NCBI GenBank assembly: GCA_951799405.1
Contig: OX637342.1
Location: 15,795,298-15,859,297, forward strand
Origin: Agapetus fuscipes
Lineage: Eukaryota; Arthropoda; Insecta; Trichoptera; Glossosomatidae
Direction of reading: 5' to 3'
Length of the DNA: 64,000 bases
Part shown: positions 54,673 to 64,000 of the stretch, piece by piece
How the letters are laid out: each line of letters starts with the position of its first letter
Numbering within the stretch: position 1 is the first letter of the stretch
The notes under the pieces: model-generated
What the model was told of the DNA's origin: nothing
What the model saw: the letters and a program-made list of their open reading frames with translations, nothing else
The model's database searches: none
Translations under genes and position numbers: made by a program

Positions 54673-54830
54673 GAAGGCCCTCCGCACACTGGGCTACAGG
54701 CGACAGCGACAGCTCGACAACTAGTCGCGGCGACAGGCTGCGGCCGACAGTTTTTATATATTTTGTTCAAAGCTCCGCACACTTGTCGCAGAGTCGCGCC
54801 GACAAGTCGCCCGGTTTGCGGAGGGCCTTA
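54673..54830. mobile_element. Small TIR element
   Basis: The ends AAGGCCCTCCGCACAC and AAGGCCCTCCGCAAAC are inverted over 158 bp of CGACAG-rich sequence. The target duplication is unclear (GAA on the left, TTA on the right). Confidence 0.55.
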
Positions 54831-55506
54831 GACGCATCCACACTATGCCGCTGTTGGCCGTTGGCACTGCTATGTTGGCAAAGCAGACTGCTGGCCTGCC
54901 GTCTATATCTGAATTGGCATTTAGTCGTACAATGCCTGCTGTGGAGGATTTACTGAACACTCGTGGAGCCCACAGATCTTGAGCCTCGGGGTTTCCTCAC
55001 CCCCTCGACTTTGCCCGCTGTATTGCATGCTTGGAGCTCATCACACAATTTCTCGTGATCCGTGGTGGAGAGCCAAGGTCTCTCTCCTTTTCTATGACCT
55101 CAGCACACCTTCATCTCTGCCTATCCAAGTCTGGTTTTGGTTGAGCCGGTTTCCCTCTCGGTTGGGGCAGAAGCAGTTGAGGTGTGGCCCTGAACAGTGC
55201 AAACATGACAGTGTGTTTCCTTTCTGCTGTTGGCTTGGCTGTGACTGCTATTCTACTTGTGAATGCCTTTCTGTCTGATGGTAGTAGGCTGGTTGCTGCC
55301 ATTCCTCGTATCGCTGCTCCCGGGCTGGCCGTTGCTTTTCTTTCTGCTGCGTTCAGGGGAGCGGCTGGTGGGCATAGCAACTGCCCCTGCAGCCGGAAAA
55401 AATTGTATCGGGAGATTCAGTGCTGCCCCAGGGGAGCGGTTTGACCGCTACGCCCAGCAGGGTTTCTACAATGAGGCAGAAGCTGCAGGAAGCTATTCTG
55501 CAGAAG
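54831..55506. other. Fragmented coding-like DNA, unidentified
   Basis: GC-rich DNA with several overlapping open frames broken by stops. The forward frame VGTAMLAKQTAGLPSISELA is the most protein-like. No family was recognised. It may be part of the R1-like element that follows. Confidence 0.3.
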
Positions 55507-55835
55507 TCTGGTCCGGTCGATAGCTCAGTTGGTAGAGTGCTTGCATTCTACCCCCTGAACTCGGGTTGGAATCCCACCGAGGAGGATGTCAGAAATGATT
55601 TCCTATTTCGGTGTTTATTTCAAACCCCATAATAAAAATACCGGCAAGGTTTACTCAGCCTTCACAAGAAATGAGTACCAGCCCCCTCGGGAGCTGGGAA
55701 GCCCCCACTTCAACTGAAGTGGTTGGCGTAAGGCCGGCCCCCTTACCTGTAAAAATAAATAGGTTCAACTCGCCACATGCGACCCCTTCGGGGATAACGC
55801 GGCAAGAAGTTACACTAGATGTGTAGCTTAGTTGC
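55507..55835 (+). repeat. SINE A, near full length
   Basis: The head TCCGGTCGATAGCTCAGTTG, body and 3' end TAGCTTAGTTGCATTGCG are all present. This is a good reference copy. Confidence 0.85.
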
Positions 55836-55839
55836 ATTG

Positions 55840-57840
55840 CGTATTTTAAAACTGCTCGCGCTGCAACTCGACCGTGATATCGGGCGCCTATGGAATGTCC
55901 CTCGTGATCTTCCTCAAGCGCATTCTCTCACGTGTTCTGTCGCATTACAAATAAACTTCTCTGCCGGAAAAAAGAAAAGTGGCGCGAGTTTATCACTGCC
56001 AGTGCAAACCCGGCCCCATGGGGCGCAGCATACCGCACAGTAACGTCCTGCGTATGCACGGGCGGGATCTTGAGCGGAATTGCTGCGCCCGGGAGGACCG
56101 GCGTCACTGGCACGCTAATGGACACGGCCACCGCCTTCCTTGACGCGCTTATAAGCGTAGATAGGCCGTCAGACGACACCGCGAAACTGCCACGCTGCCT
56201 CTGGGTACACCCGTGTCGTCACTCCCTACCACCGCCGAAATAGGGAAAATCATTAGCCAGCTTTCATCGCGGAAGGCACCTGGCATTGACCGGATTAACC
56301 ATCCCATAGAAAAGCAGTCTGTGCAACAGCCCCCCACGACCTGACTGCCGTGCTCTCATTGTGTATCCAGCAAGGCATCTTTCCCGGTTGCTGGAAGTTT
56401 GGCCTCCTCAACCACCAAACCACCCACTGATCCCAAAGCCTGCCGCCTAATCACTCCTACCGATCCTTGGGAAGATACTCGAGAAACTTCATGCTAATCG
56501 AGTGGAAGCCCCTCTTCTCTCAGAAACCCTCTCTTCCCACCAGTATGGTTTCCGACCCGGTGTCTCGACGGAGAATGCCATTTCGTCGGCCCTAGAGGTG
56601 CGAGGAGCTCGGCGTCAAAACATGTTATGGCGGTACTTTTAGACATCGCAGGCGCGTTCAACAGCGTTTGGTGGCCAATGGTTCTGTCCAAGCTTAGGCT
56701 CAGGCAGATACCGTCAACCATCTATAACTGCATTGCTTCATATTTCTCGGACCGCCGTGTCAATATGGAAGCAGGCCCCACAATTTTAACAGGGTTGTGA
56801 CGAGAGGGTGTCCGTAGGGCTCAGTCCTTGGGCCTCTGCTCTGGATCATCCTATTTGACGACTTTCTGTCTATTGCCGTACCGCCCGGCTGCAAACTTTG
56901 AGCCTACGCGGACGATGTCCTACTGACCGTAGAGGCAAAATCTCGCGCTGACATCGAAAGCGCATCGCATACTCTGCTGCCATCAGTACCCTCAGACGTG
57001 GTCTCTCAGCAATGTCCCTCGATACAATTGACGAACTCCCCGAGGGGCGCGTCATGCGAGCCGTTAAAGACTCCCTCCGCGACATCGCGATACAGCACTG
57101 GCAGCGGAGACTGGGCTCTCTGTTCTGAGAGGATAACTAACCTCTTCTTCCCATGTATTAGGTCCCGCGTGGAGGCTATATGGCTCACCCCAGATTTCTA
57201 TACAAATCAGTTTTTCACAGAACATGGGAATTTCAATTTCACCCTCTTTAAGCTTTGTATCTCTTCCACGGCGGAATGCGCATGCGGCGGGGTCACGTAG
57301 AATATGCCTCACATACTGTGGGACTGCCCGCTGCGACATTCCGATCGGATTGCGCTCTTTGCCGCGGTAAGCTCGGGCATAGGCCCGATAGGCTACGCCG
57401 ATTTTGTGTCCACAAGGAGTAACTATCGAGCCTTCAGGCGCTTTTGCACCTCTGACGTAGACCCTGAACTGGACGTTCATTCAGAGTGCACGAAATACCA
57501 AGGAGCGCATCCCGATGCAGTTGCATCGAGTCAGTAACTTCGGATTTTGCTTAGTTTTCTTTAGTGGACGAACAGGTAGATCTAGAATCACTGCTGGGTC
57601 GGGTCACAACCATCGGGAAGGCCTTCCGCCACAAAAAATATATAGCATTGCATGAGCGCTCTGTGATGCGCTTCCCCGGATGGAAGTGTACAAACGGAAC
57701 GGGTATGAGAATGGGCTTGCGCAACTGCCCCTGCTATCCCCATAGCCTGCTGCAGCCGCGAGCAGCTTGTTCCAAGAGGTGCTGTCTATCTGTAGCCTCG
57801 TTTGGCACTGCGGTGTCAATCTGTCTGTTCTGATTTTATT
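55840..57840 (+). pseudogene. R1-like LINE reverse transcriptase, decayed
   Basis: Reading across frames gives KWREFITASANPAPWGAAYR, then LSSRKAPGIDRINHPI, PTDPKACRLITP, SSHQYGFRPGVSTENAIS and EGRVMRAVKDSLRDIAIQHW. The segments W..F......PWG..YK, KAPGID and QYGFR.G.ST are typical of R1/TRAS-clade reverse transcriptases. Many stops and frameshifts make it non-functional. The 3' part (57480-57730) recurs at 6780-7035. Confidence 0.75.
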
Positions 57841-58160
57841 TTATAGATTTGTTTTGTTTACTGTAAGTGTATTAATATTTTTGTTTTTTAACTTATAGAT
57901 TGGGATGGTGGACTTGGTCCAGCCGCACTATCATCATCATCACGAGCTGGACAGCCCTGGGTGGGCCTTGGCTGAATCCAGGATTCTCCTCCACTCTCAC
58001 CTGTCCATCATCTTTGCTCTCCAGCTACATATGTCGGCCTATACCGTCCATCCATCGTATTTTTAGTCTTAATAAAGAAGCTTTCTACCAACCATGCTAT
58101 AGATCAGATGAAAATCATATGAAAGGCATACATGTGCACAGTATAATATATATATATATT

Positions 58161-58445
58161 AGGATGATTTATTTGGTGAGCGCTGTTTTTGTGTATCACA
58201 CCTCAAGAGCCCTCTGCGAGCTTGGTCGTCGCTGTAGAAAGCGCCAATTCTCAAGCAAGACCCAGTTGTTGTAAGGTTGAATGGGCCTTTCAGTGACCGG
58301 TCTTTGGTAAAGGTTTATGAATTTTTCAACCCAGCGAAAAGCATATTTAGAAATATAAATAGTATATTTTTGTGCTCCGCCGGGATTCGAATCCACAACC
58401 TTCCATTTACGAGTCTGAAGTGTTGCCACTGGACTACGGACCGGT
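58161..58445 (-). repeat. SINE B, full length
   Basis: Minus-strand copy with head GACCGGTCCGTAGTCCAGTG and B box GGATTCGAATCCC. The 3' end is AAATAAATCATCCTAATATA. Confidence 0.85.
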
Positions 58446-59004
58446 CCAAGAAATGCCAACAACACGCGGTGTACCTGAGCGGTCACCCAACCAGGTAGCA
58501 TCCGTACCCAATGTTGCTTAACTTCAGTAATCTGATGAGAACCGGTGCTTTCAACATGGTATTGTCGTTGACACAAGCCTTTATCATCACTGAAAATTAA
58601 TCTCTACTAGAATTTAAATCATATATTGGTCTGTAATATTTTTGACGTTCTTATATATTATTGTATTCAAGTAAAACCATATTTAGAAATAAATGAACAA
58701 TAAAAGAGCTTTTTTATCATTGATTATATGTTTTTTTAATAAAATGAGAAAAATAGAATTGATGGTTTTATTTATTTTTCTGTTGATGCTGTATTGTCGA
58801 ATATATTTCCCCTCTCTGAAGCTACACGACTACACATGAAGTAAGTATATTTCATTGCCATCTAGTATATTGGCATTTAATGCATGCCCACAAGCAGGCA
58901 CTAAATGAACTTAAACTTTGCAACTGTTGAAACCGGCGTGGGATTGGAAATAGATAAGAAAGAAAAGATGGGAGCTTATAAGAAAGATCAATCATTTGAA
59001 CGCA
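58446..59004. other. AT-rich intergenic DNA
   Basis: A small family C scrap (GCATGCCCACAAGCAGGCAC) occurs near 58883. Nothing else was recognised. Confidence 0.4.
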
Positions 59005-59272
59005 ACTAAGTTATGCAATACACATATAGTGCAACTTCTTGCTACGTTCTCCCTGAAGGGGTGGCAATTGCAACCTATTTATTTTCACAGAAAAGGGGTC
59101 GGGGGGGGGGGGGTTTCCCATCTGCCGGGGGGCTGGTACTTACTTCTTGTGAAGGCTGAGTAAGCCTTGCCGGTGTTATATTTGAGTTTAAAATAAACAG
59201 CAAAATGAGATCCTAACCCGAGCTCTCGGCATGGAATACAAGCACTCTACCAGCTGAGCTATAGACCAGACT
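59005..59272 (-). repeat. SINE A, diverged
   Basis: Minus-strand copy with head GTCTATAGCTCAGCTGGTAG, a poly-C run in the body and a 3' end near GTGTATTGCATAACTTAG. Confidence 0.75.
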
Positions 59273-59450
59273 TCATTTGCGCTCAATGTAAATACCTACC
59301 TTCACTGGATAGCTTTCTTTCTTGAACTACTAAAACATATTAGCTAAGCACCCTATAAAGTCCTAAAATGTAACATCACCAGTATTTTTAAGCAAATGAA
59401 CTTAGCAAATACAATAGACAGACATCTATTGCTGAAATATCCATTAATTT

Positions 59451-59932
59451 GACCGGTCCGTAGCTCAGTGGTAACACTGCGGACTCTGAATGGGAAGGTT
59501 GTGGGTTCGATTCCCGGCGGAGCACAAAAAATATACCATTTACTTATGTTTTCAAATTTGCTCTTCGCCGTGTTGAAAAATTCATAAAACCTTTACCAAT
59601 GACCGGTCACCAGAGGTCCATCCAGCCTTACAGCAACTGAGAATTGGCGCTTTGTAGCGACGACGACCAAGCTCGTAAAAAAGTTGATAGCTCAATTGGT
59701 AGAATGCTTGCATTCCATGCCGAGAGCAAGGATTCGATCTCAAAGGTTTACTCAGCCTTCACAAGAAATGAGAACCAGCCCCCCCGGGAGCTGGGAAACC
59801 CTCACTTCAACTGAAAGTGGTTGGTGTGAGGCCGGCCCCCTTACCTGTAAAAATAAATAGGTCCCGAAGCACCACATGCGACCCCTTCGGGGATAACGCA
59901 GGCAAGAAGTTACACTATATGTGTCGCTTAGT
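59451..59932 (+). repeat. B-A dimeric SINE
   Basis: The SINE B head GACCGGTCCGTAGCTCAGTG, B box GGTTCGATTCCC and body run to CGACCAAGCTCGTAAAAAAG. SINE A follows (TTGATAGCTCAATTGGTAG) to TATGTGTCGCTTAGTTGG. Confidence 0.85.
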
Positions 59933-59977
59933 TGGATTTTTTTTTTAACATTAAAAATTCTATGTACTTACCTATCT

Positions 59978-60195
59978 ATGAAAATCTATGTTGCAAACAT
60001 GATATTAACATTTAGAATTCATACTAAAGTATGCCCACAAGCAGACACCTGCAAGTTCCCGCTTACATATGACACATATGAACTTACAACATAAAAACCC
60101 CAAACATAAGCCCTACAACTCTTGCCGACCTTATCTGTAACAGGGGGGCCATTGGCAAAGTGTGTCATTATTTTCAGTATGGATAATCAACCTCA
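59978..60195 (-). repeat. Family C fragment
   Basis: Copy from GAAAATCTATGTTGCAAACA to TGGATAATCAACCTCATG. The tail lacks the simple repeat. Confidence 0.65.
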
Positions 60196-61189
60196 TGAAA
60201 ATAGGCATCTGCATGGGTTGTAGGTAGGTACACAAGCTGTAGCCTCTGTGGCTGTAGCTAGAAGTCGTTAACCTTACGTCAACCGCTATCAGGCAGAGAC
60301 ATGGTTAGGCACGTGGTCTGTGTCGAGGAAGGTACATGATTTTTGAACAGGACTGTCTGATTCTACGAAGCGTTGTGGATGTGTTTTGACCACAGGTGCA
60401 GGTGACCCCTCAATGAGGTGACCACTACCAAGAGGCACAAAAAATAAAAAAAGGCATGGATTGCCAGGCAGACGCATTTGAGGAGGTACCTTGTGTAAAA
60501 TACATAGGTACCTACACGCTTTTTGCACAGGGTTGACTCTTTAGCCCTGAAACGTTTTGGATGCGACCATTTTTCGTCATTTTGGTTTTTGAACAATGAA
60601 GTTTGAGTATACGCACCATTGATAGGAAGAGCAATCAATAGATACGCACCATTACTTGCCTGTCGTTTAAATAATATGTAATCATCTTAAATTGCATCAA
60701 ATGGACTCGAAACCTCCATGCTCGAAACATTTTTTACTTGAGAACATATATTTCGACGAACAAACGTCAGCCTTATATGGGATTTCCGTCCTTAGCAACC
60801 AATAAAAATATATCTATTTGCCTTTTATCTAGTAACACAGCCGCAAATCAGCTAGCAAATTATTTATTTTCTCGGCTTTTTCAATGTTTTACATCTACAA
60901 TGTTCTAGTACTTAATATATTCAATGAAATAATAGATAATACAAATTATATACGCAACGCAACTATAATGGTATAAATTGCAGTATTTATATTTAATTTT
61001 AAATATTGCATTATTTTATATAAATTATATTATTAGATTATAAGATTAAATTAAGAATCAGATGGGTTAGGTATGGTGTGTGCGCTGTGCGAATAGGCAA
61101 CGCCGTTTCGTACAAACCAGTTGTGTACAGTGTAAATAGCAATCGCCGTATTGTGTACACAATGCACAAGAGCCGTGTGGCGCCATTCA
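60196..61189. other. Intergenic DNA, nothing recognised
   Basis: No gene was identified. Minus-strand frames at 60289-60638 lack motifs. Confidence 0.4.
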
Positions 61190-61390
61190 GATCATTTCCC
61201 AGATCTTGTACGCAAAAATGACCGTTTTGGGCGAATAGCCATTCCCATCTTTTAGGCACAAATGACTTGGGCGAATAGCCATTCCGACGCTTATCGCACA
61301 ACTTGTGCGAAAAAGATAGGAACGGCTATTCGCACAAATTGTGCGAATAGCCGTTCCCATCTTGTTCGCACAAGTTTGTGCGAATATCAT
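61190..61390. repeat. GCGAATAGCCATTCC inverted and tandem repeat
   Basis: Several direct and inverted copies of GGGCGAATAGCCATTCCCAT occur here, centred on a near-perfect palindrome at 61319-61357. Another copy lies at 53870-53935. Confidence 0.7.
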
Positions 61391-61614
61391 TTATCTTTAT
61401 GAATTGAGGTTAGACTTAGAATGAGAGGAGAATATAATATTAGGTATACGTGGATTAGAGAAAAATACTCAAGAAAATTAACTTCTCAAGAAAAATAATG
61501 CAACTCGCAACTAAGCTACACACACATACCTACCTATAGTTTTTTTTTTTAAGAAATCCTGTGCGGGAGACTCCCTAGATTCTAAAGACTCTAGGGGTCT
61601 ATGACACTTGTTGT

Positions 61615-61860
61615 AGTGCCGCAGAGGTGTACGAGTTTGGTCGTCGCTACAAAGCGCCAATACTCAAGCAAGACCCAGTTGCTGTAAGGCTGGATGGACC
61701 TTTGGTGACCGGTCATTGGTAAAGGTTTATGAATTTTTCAACCCAGCGCAGAGCACATTCGAAATATAAATGGTATATTTTTGTGCTCCGCCGGGATCCG
61801 AATCCACAACCTTCCATTTACGAGTCCGAAGTGTTGCCACTACGGACTACGGACCGGTCC
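61615..61860 (-). repeat. SINE B, 3' truncated
   Basis: Minus-strand copy with head GGACCGGTCCGTAGTCCGTA. It stops at CAAACTCGTACACCTCTGC. Confidence 0.8.
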
Positions 61861-61904
61861 AAGATAGTATAACTACTTATAGTATATAGTATATAATACT
61901 TTAT

Positions 61905-62185
61905 AGTAGAACTTCTTGCCACTTTTCTTCGAAGAGTTCGCATGTGGCGAGTAGCATCTATTTATTTTTACACGTTAGAAGCCCAGCCTCACGCCAACCA
62001 CTTCACTTGAAGTGGAGGTTTCCCAGCTCTCAAAGGGGGCTAGTACTCATTTCTCGTGGAGGCTGAGTAAAGATTTGAAATAAACACCGAAACGGGAAAT
62101 CATTTCTGACACCCTCGGTGAAATTCGAATCCGAGCTCTCGGCATGGAATGCAAGCACCCTACCAACTGAGCTATAGACCGGACA
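61905..62185 (-). repeat. SINE A, near full length
   Basis: Minus-strand copy with head GTCCGGTCTATAGCTCAGTT and body TCAGAAATGATTTCCCG. It ends near GGCAAGAAGTTCTACTATAA. Confidence 0.8.
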
Positions 62186-62189
62186 CTAA

Positions 62190-63329
62190 ATCTAAGCTAA
62201 ACTAAATCTAAGCTAAACCCAATCTCAAATGAATTTCAGCCTCTTACCAACCTATAAGTCAAGGAATTAACACGTAGGCATTTATTTCGTTTTAAAAGGA
62301 AAACCTAGTCATATTTAACCGCCTTTAATTCTAAACGACTCGTACATGTTTGCAACTTAGATTATCCATCATGCAGCATACATACTTAAGTGGATATGTA
62401 TGTACGAGTATGTACAATACATAATATGTACCAAGTATTTCAACACTAAAAGCCACCATTTGCCTGTTATTGATTGCTTTTGGTACTCCTGGCTCATTAG
62501 CGTCGTTTATTCGTGTCCCAGACCAGCCAGGGGTCGTCAACGCTGGCCCGCGAGCCGAATAGCAAAGCCATGATAGCGTGCTTTCCTTGTCATCGGCAGG
62601 GGATGTCAACTACGGTCGCAGTCCACCTATATACACTAGTCATTTACAAATATACATAGATACTTAAAAATCCAGGGTTCACCAAGATGGTAGGTAACCA
62701 TAAGGTATTTTCTTAATAAAATTACAAAATATATTCCAAAAAAAACAGTGTCTAAACCTTAAAGACAAAAAGTTGATGATGATGAGTTGATGATTTCTTT
62801 ATAGTGCTGTTTCGAGATGTACGACGGCATATCATATTCTGTCCTATCTTCAAAAAGATACTGTAAGATCTATGGATGGTGGTCAAGACTTCCACCCCTG
62901 GCTGGTAAATATAAAGGAGGGTAGGCACCTGTATTCTTCTTCACAGAAGGGGGGTGGGACTTGAATGCTACTTATAAAAGTACTTTGGTCCATAAGTATT
63001 TCACAATTTATAGCTTGGCATTTCCTGCAGTCATTTTAGTCCTGTCATTGCCAACGGTCGCCTAGGTATCGGTCAATACCTACCTACCTAATAACACAAC
63101 CTGGATATCGCATTATTGCTACAGTGGCAGCCCTTTTTTATAGTGTTGCTACCTGTCTAAATAAATACACGCGGGGAAATTAATAATATTTTAACTGCAA
63201 CAACAAACACATAGGTACACTCTAGGAGTCTGTTCACACAGAGGCAGCGCACAATAGATAGTAGTTTTTTCAAGTAAACATTACGGTATGATTTGTTTTA
63301 TAAAAAAACACTATTTTTTTATATAAACA
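62190..63329. other. Intergenic DNA, nothing recognised
   Basis: GCCAGGGGTCGTCAACGCTG (62526) and GCAGGGGATGTCAACTACGG (62596) resemble hAT-type ends, but no paired element was resolved. Confidence 0.4.
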
Positions 63330-63415
63330 CTGTTTTATTTTCACACACAATACATTCAAATTACAATAAAACAAACGTTTTCGACCAAGATGGTCATCTT
63401 CGAGTAGGTACGTAA
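63330..63415 (-). mobile_element. Hammerhead-like element fragment, degenerate
   Basis: The minus strand shows CTCGAAGATGACC, AAGATGGTC-type pairing, GGTCGAAAACGTTTGTTTTA and then TGTATTGTGTGTGAAAATAA. It is related to the arms at 37785-38025. An extra base in the CUGANGA box would break the core. Confidence 0.45.
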
Positions 63416-63423
63416 ACGGTATG

Positions 63424-64000
63424 TGGTGACGCATGAATAGCGTCATCTATTTTTATTTTAATTAATAGTCTAAGAAGCGAATTTCATGTTGGACTTTCAC
63501 AATCTGAAAAAAGTGCGGATAAAAATCGCAAGATGTCGGTATGAACTTTTTTGACATCCAACGTGAAATCTCAAGATTTGATGACTTCCTTTTCCGTCGT
63601 TGTTCGCAGTAGACACGTTTTTATATGTCTCGCGACCGATTTGAAATTTACCGTTAAAAAATCTGTGAGTGAGTGTGTTTGTTTTACATATAACTTGCAA
63701 GTGTGGCAGTTCGTGAACAAAGCTCATCTCCATAGGATCCTGAGAAACGAGCATCATCTTGGACCAGAGCACAATTTGAGGTGAGTGGAGATCCTTTTGA
63801 TTTTCGCTTCTTTGGTACGGGATAGTCGTCCAAAATTGAAAGCCACCTATTGAAGGTTGGCTTTTGTTTGAGAGAGAAATACCATAGGCACTAGATCTAG
63901 GTATTTCATATCTCGCATTGGAGAATACGTTACAGTTTCTCTATTTGTCTTTTTTTGTATTTTATATACATACCCCCTGAGGGGCAAAACTTACAACTTG
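63424..64000 (+). repeat. Diverged Bel/Pao LTR, cut by the window end
   Basis: Begins TGGTGACGCATGAATAGCGT and matches the 582-bp LTR in the opposite orientation, ending about 5-8 bases short of the expected CTCCCCA end. Scattered differences show it is an older insertion. It may be a solo LTR or the 5' LTR of an element continuing beyond the window. Confidence 0.9.

Noticed and set aside
55111..55380. 89-residue minus-strand and 86-residue plus-strand frames
   Set aside because: They overlap in GC-rich DNA with no recognisable family. Neither has a conserved motif, so no gene is called.
58533..58565. CTGATGA on the plus strand followed by an ACCGGT-like palindrome
   Set aside because: The palindrome lies where stem II should be and no GAAA follows, so the order is wrong.

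Overview
This is eukaryotic, almost certainly insect, nuclear DNA. It is AT-rich, intron-bearing and crowded with transposons, with no bacterial-style operons. One host gene is recognisable with confidence: a SIX-class homeobox exon of the Optix/Six3/6 type on the minus strand (12072-12686). The Optix-like protein, Bel/Pao and R1-like elements, and the many short GGTAGGTACCTACC-type runs suggest an insect, possibly a lepidopteran. The species call is inference.

Layout. 1-12 kb: SINEs, LINE scraps, TIR elements, and a 220-bp inverted-repeat element holding a complete hammerhead-ribozyme core (7977-8019). 12-13 kb: the Optix exon with a GC-rich upstream region carrying a correctly spaced Inr+DPE pair, two CCAAT boxes and an NRF1-like site. 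14.1-17.0 kb: a tandem array of about 11 units of a ~264-bp repeat ('family C') that is dispersed elsewhere. 17.1-17.9 kb: a ~115-bp tandem array ending at a possible short first exon. 18-25 kb: SINEs, a hAT MITE with a perfect 8-bp duplication, and a GTAC-rich minisatellite. 25.56-32.83 kb: a young, nearly complete Bel/Pao retrotransposon on the minus strand. 33.6-34.6 kb: a TTA-flanked TIR element. 35-41 kb: family C copies, inverted-repeat elements and a second complete hammerhead core (40223-40262). 41.9-45.8 kb: a triple nest, with a SINE split by a MITE that is split by a non-autonomous LTR element. 47-48 kb: a LINE tail split by another LINE tail with a 15-bp duplication. 49.0-53.8 kb: a complete hAT transposon with a two-exon transposase that appears intact. 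54-58 kb: a possible small spliced gene and a decayed R1-like LINE. 58-64 kb: more SINEs, a perfect palindrome, and an LTR cut off by the window edge.

Two tRNA-derived SINEs (here A and B) dominate. They occur singly and, at least five times, fused at the same junction as a B-A dimer. The most unusual signals are the hammerhead-like motifs with palindromic stem III sequences inside inverted-repeat elements, the tandem expansion and long flanking duplication of family C, and the Optix exon that lacks an in-frame start codon. All identities come from reading motifs by eye; no database search was run.
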